A stretch of DNA of 64,000 bases, taken from positions 57,397,049-57,461,048 of the forward strand of contig CM072525.1 of the NCBI GenBank assembly GCA_036898135.1, written 5' to 3'. The stretch comes from Oncomelania hupensis. Lineage: Eukaryota; Mollusca; Gastropoda; Littorinimorpha; Pomatiopsidae. How positions within the stretch are numbered: the first letter of the stretch is position 1; each line of letters starts with the position of its first letter. Made by a program: the position numbers and the translations under genes. Positions 40,593 to 51,429 of the stretch are shown here, in pieces. The notes below the pieces were generated by a model, which worked only from the letters and a program-made list of their open reading frames with translations, did not search any database and was not told the DNA's origin.

Positions 40593-41487
40593 TCATCAGC
40601 CATCCCAGCAAGGTCCTCCTGAAAATAATACTCAACGGGTTGAATTCCCAAGCTAAACAAATCATAGCTGAAGAACAAGCAGGATTCAGGGCAGGGCGAA
40701 GTACCACGGAGCAGATTTTCAACCTCAGAATAATCTGCGAGAAATATACTGTACCAACAACATCTATATCATGTGTTTGTAGACTTTAAGAAAGCGTTTG
40801 ACCGAGTCTGGCATGCAGCTCTGTGGGCAACCTTGAGAGCGTACAACATCAGCCCTAAAATTATTGAAGTCATCAAAAGCCTGTATGACAAGGCTACAAA
40901 AGCGCCATCGGGAACTGGTTCAGAACAACAATCGGTGTGCGTCAAGAATGCCTACTATCTCCAACACACTTTAACGTCTTTCTAGAGCGCATCATGTCAG
41001 ATGCCCTTGCAGATCACTAAGGAACAGTCAGCATATGGGGAAGAGCAATCTCAAGCCTCCGCTTTGCAGATGACATTGACGGATTAAGTGGAGAGGAACA
41101 AGAACTTGAACAGCTGGTACAGAGGCTTGACACCACCTCCAGAGCCTATGGAATGGAAATAAAAGCAGAGAAGACCAAAATGATGACCAACAACACCAAA
41201 GGCATCAACATGGAAATCAGAGTCCAAGGCCAATCACTCAACACAGTGCATAGCTTCAAGTATCTAGGAGCCATTGTATCAGACAATGGGTCTCGAAAGG
41301 AAGTCCTCTCCAGGATCGCTCAAACAAATGCTACCCTGTTGAAGCCCATTTGGAAAGACAAGACCATCAGTCTACATTCCAAGGTAAGGCTGTTGCGCTC
41401 CCTTGTCATCTCCATCTTCCTATACGCATGCGAAACATGGACCCTCAAAGCAGGTCTACAACGAAGAATACAAAGCATGGAGATGAG
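40593..41487 (+). pseudogene. LINE copy B, left part (5'-truncated RT)
   Basis: Begins inside RT at 'tcatcagccatcccagcaagg', matching LINE A at ~11598. It contains FVDFKKAFDRVWHAALWATL (first catalytic Asp), AEKTKMMTNNTKGINMEIRV and HSFKYLGAIVSDNGSRKEVL. Frames are broken at several points. It stops in ATGAG at the GypB edge and resumes at 50261. Confidence 0.85.
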
Positions 41488-42695
41488 TGTCACGGACCGG
41501 TTTTATACTATTTCGGTCCGATGACTTTTTGGTGTATTGTAGTCTATTCCTGTGTGAAGACATAAATAATAGTTGTTTTTTTTATTGAAAACTGAATGCT
41601 GATTGGCTGAGCTAGTCATGTGACGACTGGCCAATCACATTCAAACGTGTAGCAGTCTCTTCTGGTGTGTACCACAGTGTGGTTGTGTTTGTACTTCTGG
41701 CAGCTGCGTCTGCAGTCTCCGGCTGAGGGGCCTCGAGGCAAAGAGAGAGAAAGAAGAAGAAGAAGAAGAATGAGAGTAAGCAGAAGAAGAAGAGAAAGAG
41801 AAAGAGAAAGAGAATGAGAAAGAAGAAGTAAAGGAGAAGGAGAAGAAGTCGTGAAGAAGAAGAAGAAGAAGAAGAATAAGAAGAAGAAGAAGAGGATATC
41901 ACAAGAGAAGAGCCAAAGAAGACGAGAAGGCGAAGAAGAGGGAGAAGAGGAAGGAGAAGAAGAAGGAGAAGAAGAAATGGCCAGAGAAGAAGCCAAAGAA
42001 GAAGATGAAGAAGAAGACGAGAGAAGCAACCACTGCTACATCATGCAACCCCTGCTACATCATCAGCAGCAGCAACCACTGCTACATCAGCAGCAGCAGT
42101 AGCAACCGCTACCACATCATCATCATCATCAGCAGCAGCAGCAGCAACCGCTACCCCAGCAGTAGCAGCAGCAACGGCGGCAGCGGCCACAACAGCAGCA
42201 GCGACAGCAATGATAGACAGGGGAGAAACCCCAGGGATAGATAGATAGAAAGGCCAAGGATAAGAAAAGGAAGACAGTGTATAGACAGAGACAGAGATTA
42301 GAGACAAAGAAAGACACAGCGAAATTCTAACCTCCATGAGACTATTGGGGAAACTCTGTCTCTCTGTCGACAGTGACCAGATCGATATTGGTGTTTATGG
42401 TGACTGGTGTTATTTGGATTATCTGAATGGGACTTATTTGTGGTTTTGTGAAAGTGTGTTTTCACGGATTATCGCTTCAAGTACGTGAGTACAAAACTAC
42501 TTAAACATTTTTCTTATTATTGATGGAGTTATATGTACTTATGTAAACTTTTGTTGATTCTTGTTATTTTCTAGTAATAGAAGGGGGTGTGACAGCAAAA
42601 GAAGTTTTTGAGAGTTAGGAAGTGTGAGACGGGCGAACACGCAAATCATTCACGCACGCATACACGCAATTCTTGAAATAACCCCTTTCGTTACA
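41488..42695 (+). repeat. GypB 5' LTR
   Basis: Starts TGTCACGGACCGG and ends TTTCGTTACA. It contains long GAA-type purine tracts and CAG/CAT triplet runs, unusual for an LTR, and a GATAGATAGATAG stretch. Open frames through these tracts are by-products. Confidence 0.95.
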
Positions 42696-43857
42696 GTGGT
42701 GACCCTGAAACCCGTAGTTAGTTAGTGGGAGTTAGATTATTTAATTATCTTAGTGGGAGTTTATATTGTGGGAGTTAATTGAATAAGTATAAGTTGAACA
42801 GTAGAAGGGTTTTGTATAAATTTTGGGACACTAACTTTGGTGTGCTAGGAGTAAGTGTGTACTGTGTAACTGACTTGTTAAATTGTTGTTTTCATTTCTT
42901 TTTGGGTAGGATGCTAGTGTTTGTATAGATTATATCCCGTCTCCGATTCTTTCCTTACGGGTCTGATTCTTTGTATAGTTCTGGGATCAGAAAGGGCTTA
43001 GATTCATTTTTCTTCCTGTTGTATATATATATATTGCTAATTCTAGTTCAGCTATTCAGTATTGTTTTGTTTTTCTTTCTATACTTCTTAGGATCCTGTC
43101 TTGTATATTTGTAGTTGTCACATCCCTATTTTAGTTGTTATAGGTGTTTAGGATTTATTTTTGGCATTTTAACGGAACTTCCGGTGTTTTCTAGCCGAAG
43201 TGGAACTTAGTTGTTTTTTCTATTGATTTCTTGTATTCTATTGTACCGATATTAGTTTAGAATTTTAGTTCTCTCTTTGTTGTGTTGTGATGTTGTCGTC
43301 GTTGTTTGTTATTTAGTATAGTGTTTCATTATTATTATTATTTGTTTTGTTTTGTTTTGTTTTCATTTCAAAACAAATTACTTATAAAATTTCACTTGTC
43401 ATAATTTAGGTTTAGACACTGGTAGTTGTTACAGTTATTAATTGTTGCATTTAGTGTGGTTTTCTGGTGATTGCTTGTACTTAGACTGAATATAATCTAA
43501 ACATTGTTTTTCTTTTCTTTTATGGTATGCTGTTTTGTAAACTTGAACTTGTTTTCATTTCGAAATAATCTTCGTTGGTCACACTTGTACTTGCATTGAT
43601 TTCAAAATAATTTCATTGTGTTAACTTAAACTTGCTTGGATGTTGAAATAATTTTTCTTTTGTCACACGTAGCTTGCTTCGATTTTGGAATAATTTTCTT
43701 GTGTCAAACTTGAATTTGCTTTTGATTTTTGTAATATTTCTGGCCTTGTGAAACTTAAAAAAAAAATTGTTAAACTGGTATCAAACCTAAAGTTAGTCGT
43801 TGACTTGTCACTCGCTTTGTCTTACTTTTAGTAATTTGCTTTTGAATTCAGCTGACC
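42696..43857 (+). other. GypB leader, 5' untranslated region
   Basis: The primer-binding-site-like TGGTGACCCTGAAACC (42698) is followed by ~1.15 kb of T-rich sequence with no long frame before the Gag-Pol ATG at 43858. The preceding context is CTGACC. Confidence 0.7.
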
Positions 43858-46800
43858 ATGTCTTCGGTTGAGGAATATGATACTTTGTTTAATTCATTTC
43901 TGACTCAAGCCCAGAAGTTAGGTTTTTCTGACGAAAAGCTACAGCAGTACATTGAGCAGTGTTTTCAGAGACATGATAGGGCTAAGGAAAGAGAACAGGA
44001 AAAGGTTAAACAAGAACAGGATGCAAAAAGATTGCAGTTCGAACAGGATGCTAAAAAATTGCAGTTAGAACTGGAAAGAGATGCTAAAAGAGAAGAACAG
44101 GAAAGAGAGGCAAAACGAATGCAGTTAGAACAGGATGCTAAAAGAGAGGAAAGAGAGGAAAGGAAATTGAAGATGGATTATCAGATGGAACTTGATAGAC
44201 AAAGCCTTAAGCTAAAGGAAAAAGAAATTGAACTTCAGTTAAAACAGGCTGAATTGCAGAGCGAGAACACTACCCCTAGGACCCCCCGAGGTTCTAACCC
44301 TTCGTTTCCGAAGTTGCCCCAACTACCTGTTTTCAAAGAAGATAGGGACGACATTGATTCTTTTTTGTACCGATTTGAAGCGCATGCTAAAGCTCTCAAT
44401 TATGATAGCAGTAAATGGGTTGTTTACTTAACTGCATTGCTACAAGGCCCGGCTTTAGCTGTGTATCATTCTTTGTCTGCTACCGGTACAGTTTCATATG
44501 ATGATCTTAAGCAAGAACTTCTTAAGAAATTTCAGTGCACTGCAGATGGATTCAGAGAAAAATTCAGATCAGTTAGGCCTGAAGTGGGGGAAAGTTTTGT
44601 AACTTTTTCAAAGCGTTTTTCTCACTTGTTGGAAAGATGGATCCAACTGTCAGATTGTGAAAAGACTTTTGATGGACTATGGAATCTGATTTTGTGTGAG
44701 CAGTTTATTGCTTCTGTTTCGAGAGATCTCGCCGTGTTTTTGAAAGAAAGAAATTTGACAAAATTCGCGGCTTTGATAGACAGTGCTGAAGCATTTCGCA
44801 TGGCTCACCCGGAAAAGAAACTGGCACGGAAGTCAGATGACTCGATTTTTGCATCCGCGTCTATTTCTCAGAATGTGCCCACTCAGAATCAATTTCGTGG
44901 GACGGGTCAAAGATGGAATAATTTCAGGGGATCGGGATTTCGTGGCTCTCCGCGTGGAAACTACCAACCCGCAGGTCCCATTCCGAATAGGGGCTTTGCA
45001 CATCAGAACATGAATATGCAACGGGGTGCTCAAAACAATCAGGCTCCTCGGGGTCGTGGCAATACGTATTCGGGACCTGGTCCTCGTTTCGCAGGCAGAC
45101 CTCCTCTTAACAGGGGACAGAATAGTCAGGGCATAGTTTGCTATTGTTGTGGGGGTGTAGGTCACATATCAACGTGGTGTCCTTATGCTGTTGGCAATTC
45201 TGCTGTTGCCCAAGCTTATCCAGAGTCTCAAGACAATCAAAATGACTTTCAGGAATATCAGGACTCCCCAGATGACACTCAGGTGCAGTCAGCTTTGGTC
45301 ACTGAGGTCGTTTGCTCAGTTTGTAATGAAAACTGTGGTCATCTCAAGCTAGTATCAGGTACCGTAAATGGCCTCAAAGCAAGTGTGCTCAGAGATACGG
45401 GTGCTACCATCTGTGGCGTTCGCAAGAGACTGGTTTCGGACGATCAGTACACTGGCGAAGAGTGTAAATGTTGGTCATTCGGTGGAAACATTGAAGAATT
45501 TCCGTTGGCCAAAGTGTCTGTCGACACTCCATTTTTCTCTGGCACTATTTTGTGTTGTGTTATTGATCAACCAGTGGCTGATTTGATATTAGGGAACTTG
45601 CCAGGTGTGTCTGACCCTCTCTCGGTTGCTACCACATTCATCCAGGATCAAGGTCATACTTGTTGTGTTACGACTCGTGCCCAAGGCAAGAGACAAGATA
45701 TCCCAAAGAAACCTCTGAGTTCGGTCACACAAGACTTGAATGTATCGCCATCAGATTTTGCTCGGTTGCAGAAGCAGGATGATAGTCTATCACCCTTGTT
45801 TGATCTTTCTAAGTCAGGTCAAATTCAAACAATAGGATCAGCATCAGTTTCCTACTTCGTTCAGAATTGGATTTTGCATAGGCACTATGAAAACAGCAAA
45901 AGGACATTAGACCAGTTAGTAGTCCCCACTACTCTAAGATCCTCAGTTCTTGTCACAGCCCACGATACGATCATGGCTGGTCATTGTGGCATCCGTAGAA
46001 CAACAGACAGAATACTATCAGAATTTTTTTGGCCAGGGGTGTCCGCTGACACAAAAAGATACGTTAAAACGTGTGACATTTGCCAGAAGACATCTTCAAA
46101 AGGTCGAATTCCACCAGTTCCTTTGGAAAAGATGCCGACTATCTCAGAACCATTCAAACGGGTTGCCGTTGATTTGGTAGGACCGATTTCTCCACCGTCT
46201 GAGGAGGGTCACAGATACATACTCAGCATCATTGATATAGCCACACGGTACCCTGAAGCTATTCCGCTCAAACACATTGATTCGGTTTCGGTCGGTGAAG
46301 CACTGTTTTCCGTTTTCTCGCGCATGGGATGTCCACAAGAAATTTTGTCTGACTGTGGTACTCAGTTCAACTCGGATCTCATGCGTGGAATCCACCATTT
46401 GCTATCGATCAAGGCCATTCATACGTCGCCATATCACGCACAAGCTAATGGCTGTGTTGAACGTTTTCATGGGACGTTGAAACCGATGTTGAAGAAGCTC
46501 ATTCAAAAACAACCAAAAGCATGGCATCGGTATTTGCCCGCGGTACTTTTCGCGTGTCGAGAACTTCCTAGTGAGAGCACTGGATTCTCACCATTTGAAC
46601 TTTTGTTTGGTCGTCGCGCTCGCGGACCCATTCAACTACTTGCGAATACTTGGTCACAAGGTTCTCAAAATGAAGATTCAAAGACTCTGTACAAGTATGT
46701 GTTTGATCTCAAAAACAAGATCCTGGAATCTTGTGAGCTGGCTCAAGAAAACATAAAGAAAGCTGAAGCCAAAAACAAGCACTATCATGATAGGAAGGCA

Positions 46801-48702
46801 AAGCCTCGGTCTTTCAAGGAAGATGACGAAGTCCTGTTGTTGCTTCCTACGGATTCAAATAAATTGCTCATGCAGTGGAAAGGTCCTTTCCGAGTTAGCA
46901 AAGCTATGCACCCGGACTATCAGATTGTCATCAACGGAAAGACAAAAGTTTTCCATGCGAATCTTTTGAAAAAGTACCTTAGGCGTCAACCAACTGCTCA
47001 GATTGCACTAGAGGTAACTAATTCTGATGATTTTTGTTTAATCAAAAGTGCTATCAAAGTTCACGCTACTAATGTAGGTCAGTCGCCCAACGTGCCTTGG
47101 AACGTTATCCAACCATGGGATGATGAGCTACACGGTGCTGATGCCGTTGCTCAAAGCCGGCCTCATGTCACACCAGTTTTTACAGAATCGGTCCACATAT
47201 CATCCGTGGCCGTCATTTCAGCAGAGGCTGATTCAGATAATATCATCATACCCACTGTATCGTCTGCGCAAACTGAAAGTGTACACGATCTCCACCTTGA
47301 TGACAGGTTGACATTTGGTCAGAAACAACAACTTCGTGGTGTTTTTGCAGATTTTTCTGATATTCTCACCACTGCCCCAGGCACTTTTCAGGGGGATCTT
47401 TTTCATGACGTCGTGCTTACATCAGACGTGCCTGTCAGGCTTAGACCCTATGATTTGCCTTTGACATCTAAAGAAACAGTTGAAAGAGAAGTCAAGTCTA
47501 TGCTCGAAATGGGGGTTATTGAACAGTCACGCTCCCCATACGCATCTCCAGTTGTCCTAGTTGGAAAAAAAGATGGTTCGACTAGATTTTGCATAGATTA
47601 TAGGCACCTCAACAAAATCACAGTCTTTGATGCAGAGCCGATCCCTAACATTAATGATTTGTTTGCACAACTGGCTGATGGTACCTATTTCACAAAAATT
47701 GACCTCTCAAAGGGATATTGGCAGATTCTTGTGAACCCACTGGACCGTCCAAAGACTGCATTCGCAACCCATGTAGGCCTGTTTCAGTGGATTAGAATGC
47801 CCTTTGGCTTAGTCTCTGCTCCCGCTACATTTGCACGCATGATGCGACTGTTGAGGCTTGACGAGGTGTCTTCCATCAACTTTTTCGATGACATTCTGAC
47901 TTGTAGCACTACTTGGAACGGTCATCTCGCACATGTGCGAGGTGTTCTTTCAAAGTTGCAGGCTGCAGGTCTTACAGCTAGACCGTCCAAAATTTTCGCC
48001 GGGTTTCAAGAACTTGAATTTTTAGGCCACATTGTAGGTCGTGGTACCTTGAAACCTGAAAGTTCCAAATTGCAGAAGATGTTGGAAATAACCGTTCCCA
48101 AAAGCAAACGTCAAGTTCGTTCAATTCTAGGACTCATCAGCTATTACAGACGCTATGTGCCAAACTTTGCCACGGTAGTCAAACCCCTCACAGACTTGGT
48201 CGGCTCGGGTTCGCACAGACAAATTAAATGGACTGATGAGTGCGAAGTGGCTCTTCGAGCTGTCCAACAGATCTTGTCAAGCTCGCCTGTGCTTGTCTTG
48301 CCAGACGTATCGCGTTCATTCGTAGTTCGCACTGACGCGAGTGCTTTCGGCATAGGCGCGGTTTTGCTTCAAGATCATGATGGTGAATTGCACCCTGTCA
48401 CATTCGTCAGTCGCAAACTGCTTGATAGGGAGACACGATACAGTACCATAGAGAGAGAATGCTTGGCTATCATTTGGGCCCTCACAAAGCTTTCAAAGTA
48501 TCTGTGGGGAAAGTCGTTCATCCTTCAGACTGACCATCGGCCATTGTCTTACTTGCGTTCGGGTCAGTTCAAGAATGCTCGAATCACACGCTGGGCGTTG
48601 GCACTTCAAGAGTTTCAGTTTGAGATTGAAGCCTTGCCTGGTACTGCCAATGTTTTTGCAGATATGCTGTCAAGATCAAATGTTGATCAGTGTATTCCAT
48701 AA
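43858..48702 (+). CDS. gag-pol: GypB Gag-Pol polyprotein, gmr1-like domain order
   Basis: 1614 residues in one frame. Residues ~40-145 form a Lys/Glu/Gln coiled coil, ~155-330 a SCAN/gag-like domain, ~355-425 an Arg/Gly-rich stretch, and 428-441 the zinc knuckle CYCCGGVGHISTWC. The aspartic protease has LRDTGATICG (D513). Integrase comes next: HHCC domain from H702, catalytic D772, D832, E868 (D-x35-E). RT follows, with RFCIDYRHLNKIT, FTKIDLSKGYWQI and the catalytic loop NFFDDIL (D1344, D1345). RNase H is last (RTDASAFGIGAVL, D1493; QTDHRPLSYL). Integrase before RT is the reverse of usual gypsy order and is known from gmr1-type elements. No chromodomain seen. All catalytic residues present. 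Confidence 0.95.
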   Translation: MSSVEEYDTLFNSFLTQAQKLGFSDEKLQQYIEQCFQRHDRAKEREQEKVKQEQDAKRLQFEQDAKKLQLELERDAKREEQEREAKRMQLEQDAKREEREERKLKMDYQMELDRQSLKLKEKEIELQLKQAELQSENTTPRTPRGSNPSFPKLPQLPVFKEDRDDIDSFLYRFEAHAKALNYDSSKWVVYLTALLQGPALAVYHSLSATGTVSYDDLKQELLKKFQCTADGFREKFRSVRPEVGESFVTFSKRFSHLLERWIQLSDCEKTFDGLWNLILCEQFIASVSRDLAVFLKERNLTKFAALIDSAEAFRMAHPEKKLARKSDDSIFASASISQNVPTQNQFRGTGQRWNNFRGSGFRGSPRGNYQPAGPIPNRGFAHQNMNMQRGAQNNQAPRGRGNTYSGPGPRFAGRPPLNRGQNSQGIVCYCCGGVGHISTWCPYAVGNSAVAQAYPESQDNQNDFQEYQDSPDDTQVQSALVTEVVCSVCNENCGHLKLVSGTVNGLKASVLRDTGATICGVRKRLVSDDQYTGEECKCWSFGGNIEEFPLAKVSVDTPFFSGTILCCVIDQPVADLILGNLPGVSDPLSVATTFIQDQGHTCCVTTRAQGKRQDIPKKPLSSVTQDLNVSPSDFARLQKQDDSLSPLFDLSKSGQIQTIGSASVSYFVQNWILHRHYENSKRTLDQLVVPTTLRSSVLVTAHDTIMAGHCGIRRTTDRILSEFFWPGVSADTKRYVKTCDICQKTSSKGRIPPVPLEKMPTISEPFKRVAVDLVGPISPPSEEGHRYILSIIDIATRYPEAIPLKHIDSVSVGEALFSVFSRMGCPQEILSDCGTQFNSDLMRGIHHLLSIKAIHTSPYHAQANGCVERFHGTLKPMLKKLIQKQPKAWHRYLPAVLFACRELPSESTGFSPFELLFGRRARGPIQLLANTWSQGSQNEDSKTLYKYVFDLKNKILESCELAQENIKKAEAKNKHYHDRKAKPRSFKEDDEVLLLLPTDSNKLLMQWKGPFRVSKAMHPDYQIVINGKTKVFHANLLKKYLRRQPTAQIALEVTNSDDFCLIKSAIKVHATNVGQSPNVPWNVIQPWDDELHGADAVAQSRPHVTPVFTESVHISSVAVISAEADSDNIIIPTVSSAQTESVHDLHLDDRLTFGQKQQLRGVFADFSDILTTAPGTFQGDLFHDVVLTSDVPVRLRPYDLPLTSKETVEREVKSMLEMGVIEQSRSPYASPVVLVGKKDGSTRFCIDYRHLNKITVFDAEPIPNINDLFAQLADGTYFTKIDLSKGYWQILVNPLDRPKTAFATHVGLFQWIRMPFGLVSAPATFARMMRLLRLDEVSSINFFDDILTCSTTWNGHLAHVRGVLSKLQAAGLTARPSKIFAGFQELEFLGHIVGRGTLKPESSKLQKMLEITVPKSKRQVRSILGLISYYRRYVPNFATVVKPLTDLVGSGSHRQIKWTDECEVALRAVQQILSSSPVLVLPDVSRSFVVRTDASAFGIGAVLLQDHDGELHPVTFVSRKLLDRETRYSTIERECLAIIWALTKLSKYLWGKSFILQTDHRPLSYLRSGQFKNARITRWALALQEFQFEIEALPGTANVFADMLSRSNVDQCIP

Positions 48703-49043
48703 AATCTGTGGAACATGAACTTGCTGTGTATATAATTCTGCTGTTGTATATTGAATGCTTGGAAATCTATTGGAATACTGTAAAATAGTCTGTTATGTAC
48801 CTTTTGATTTTTAATTTCACTGTATCACGATAACATGCTTGGTCTTGAACTACATATTTTGTACGTCTATTGCGCTTTGGGTGATTGCTTAATACAATAT
48901 GTTTATGTTTAAGATAAGTGCTAATGACCAGTTATCTCTTTTCGCTTGTTTGTACAGTTTATTCGGACATGGATTGTAGTAATTTTTTCTTTCTGATAAA
49001 ATTCAGAAAACTCGGGCGTTTTCTTTTTGCAGGAAGGGGGTAT
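48703..49043 (+). other. GypB 3' untranslated region and polypurine tract
   Basis: AT-rich 340 bp after the stop, ending GCAGGAAGGGGGTAT directly before the 3' LTR; this tract primes plus-strand cDNA synthesis. Confidence 0.8.
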
Positions 49044-49679
49044 TGTCACGGACCGGTTTTATACTATTTCGGTCCGATGACTTTTTGGTGTATTGTAGTC
49101 TATTCCTGTGTGAAGACATAAATAATAGTTGTTTTTTTTATTGAAAACTGAATGCTGATTGGCTGAGCTAGTCATGTGACGACTGGCCAATCACATTCAA
49201 ACGTGTAGCAGTCTCTTCTGGTGTGTACCACAGTGTGGTTGTGTTTGTACTTCTGGCAGCTGCGTCTGCAGTCTCCGGCTGAGGGGCCTCGAGGCAAAGA
49301 GAGAGAAAGAAGAAGAAGAAGAAGAATGAGAGTAAGCAGAAGAAGAAGAGAAAGAGAAAGAGAAAGAGAATGAGAAAGAAGAAGTAAAGGAGAAGGAGAA
49401 GAAGTCGTGAAGAAGAAGAAGAAGAAGAAGAAGAAGAATAAGAAGAAGAAGAAGAAGAGGATATCACAAGAGAAGAGCCAAAGAAGACGAGAAGGCGAAG
49501 AAGAGGGAGAAGAGGAAGGAGAAGAAGAAGGAGAAGAAGAAGGGGCCAGAGAAGAAGCCAAAGAAGAAGACGAAGAATTAGACGAGAGAAGCAACCACTG
49601 CTACATCATGCAACCCCTGCTACATCATCAGCAGCAGCAACCACTGCTACATCAGCAGCAGCAGTAGCAACCGCTACCA

Positions 49680-49713
<34 letters not shown>

Positions 49714-50260
49714 CGCTACCCCAGCAGTAGCAGCAGCAACGGCGGCAGCGGCCACAACAGCAGCAGCGACAGCAACGATAGACAGGGGAGAAACCCCAGG
49801 GATAGATAGATAGAAAGGCCAAGGATAAGAAAAGGAAGACAGTGTATAGACAGAGACAGAGATTAGAGACAAAGAAAGACACAGCGAAATTCTAACCTCC
49901 ATGAGACTATTGGGGAAACTCTGTCTCTCTGTCGACAGTGACCAGATCGATATTGGTGTTTATGGTGACTGGTGTTATTTGGATTATCTGAATGGGACTT
50001 ATTTGTGGTTTTGTGAAAGTGTGTTTTCACGGATTATCGCTTCAAGTACGTGAGTACAAAACTACTTAAACATTTTTCTTATTATTGATGGAGTTATATG
50101 TACTTATGTAAACTTTTGTTGATTCTTGTTATTTTCTAGTAATAGAAGGGGGTGTGACAGCAAAAGAAGTTTTTGAGAGTTAGGAAGTGTGAGACGGGCG
50201 AACACGCAAATCATTCACGCACGCATACACGCAATTCTTGAAATAACCCCTTTCGTTACA
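49044..50260 (+). repeat. GypB 3' LTR
   Basis: Starts TGTCACGGACCGG and ends TTTCGTTACA. Differs from the 5' LTR by extra GAA and CAG units and a handful of substitutions (for example GAAGGGGCC for GAAATGGCC). Confidence 0.95.
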
Positions 50261-50875
50261 ATGAGGTGCTACAGAAGACTTCTGGGCACTTCCTATACCC
50301 AGCACATCACCAATAACGAAGTCAGACAGGGTTACGGGACAGGATAGGATAGGAAGGATGTACCACTATCATTTACCTATTGTTCTTATATGTACCACTG
50401 TCATTTACCTATTGTTCTTATATGTACCACTATCATTTACCTATTGTTCTTATATGTACCACTATCATTTACGTATTGTTCTTATATGTCCATTATCATT
50501 TACCTATTGCTCTTGTATGTACCACTATCATTTACTTATTGCTCTTTTATGTACCACTATCATTTACGTATTGCACAAAAGCCATTGGACAACATCATGA
50601 CTTGCTCACAGTGGTGAAGAAACGAAAACTCCGATGGTATGGCCACGTCACCAGAGCATCATGCCTTGCAAAAACAATCCTGCAAGGTACGGTGCAAGGA
50701 GGCAGAAGAAGAGGGAGACAGAAAAAGTGGTGGGAGGACAACATTTTGAGAATGGACTGGTTTGACACTGAACGAAGCCATGAGGGTTGCTGAGAACAGA
50801 GAAAGATAGAGTACGCTGGTTAAACAATTGTCTGTGATGCCCCAGCGACCTTTGAATTATAGGATAGGACTTGAT
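50261..50875 (+). pseudogene. LINE copy B, right part (carboxyl domain)
   Basis: Continues the LINE from ATGAGGTGCTACAGAAGAC to the 3' end (GAATTATAGGATAGGAC). In the middle (about 50330-50575) it is interrupted by a LINE-type 3' tail (GGTTACGGGACAGGATAGG) and a block of the ~30-bp satellite, then resumes at CAAAAGCCATTGGACAAC. Confidence 0.82.
50358..50575. repeat. ~30-bp satellite block 1
   Basis: About seven units of TGTACCACTATCATTTACCT plus ATTGTTCTTATA, lying inside LINE copy B. Confidence 0.9.
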
Positions 50876-50884
50876 GGTGGTATT

Positions 50885-51055
50885 TAGTATTGTTCTTATA
50901 CGTAAACTATCATATACTTAGTACCAATATAATTTACCTTTTGCTCTTATATGTACCACTATCATTTACCTATTGTTCTTATATGTACCACTATCATTTA
51001 CCTATTGTTCTTATATCTCCACTATCATTTACCTATTGCTCCTATATGTACCACT
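50885..51055. repeat. ~30-bp satellite block 2
   Basis: About five or six units of the same satellite between LINE copies B and C. Confidence 0.88.
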
Positions 51056-51429
51056 GTTTGTGGCTCGCCTTGGCCCTGATCACGTGGTCGTTGAACCTGT
51101 AGTAACGTGAGGTTCCTCCGCCCTGGCCGGTGACTTCTGTGTAGAAGACTTTCGCCCAGTGATGCCGTGCTAACATCACCCCTGTTAGTCGCCTCTTACG
51201 ACACGCCGGGAAACGTTGGGTCTATTCTATTTAATGCCCGAACCCACAAAGATTTCGGCTGTGGCCAACAGCCTGGAGAGGATTGGGCACCGCCAGGTCT
51301 TTTTTGCCCAAGACACACTACATGATGACACTATCCACTAATTCCATACCGGATCGGTTGTCGCCCGGCTCAAGGACCGCGCCTTCCGTTGGCCACCAGG
51401 ACGGAGGTGTTAAGTATGCTACTGATGGA

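Larger units (their letters stand above)
41488..50260 (+). mobile_element. GypB: full-length Ty3/gypsy LTR retrotransposon
   Basis: 8,773 bp with LTRs of 1,208 and 1,217 bp, exact 5-bp duplication ATGAG (41483-41487, 50261-50265) and one intact 1614-codon Gag-Pol. A primer-binding-site-like TGGTGACCCTGAAACC follows the 5' LTR, and a polypurine tract GGAAGGGGG precedes the 3' LTR. LTR differences are a few substitutions plus microsatellite length changes. It is inserted in LINE copy B. The element looks young and potentially active. Confidence 0.95.

Noticed and set aside
41612..42337. Ser-, Lys/Glu- and Ala-rich frames in the GypB LTR
   Set aside because: Arise from GAA and CAG triplet tracts inside an LTR; mirrored in the other LTR at 49168-49902.
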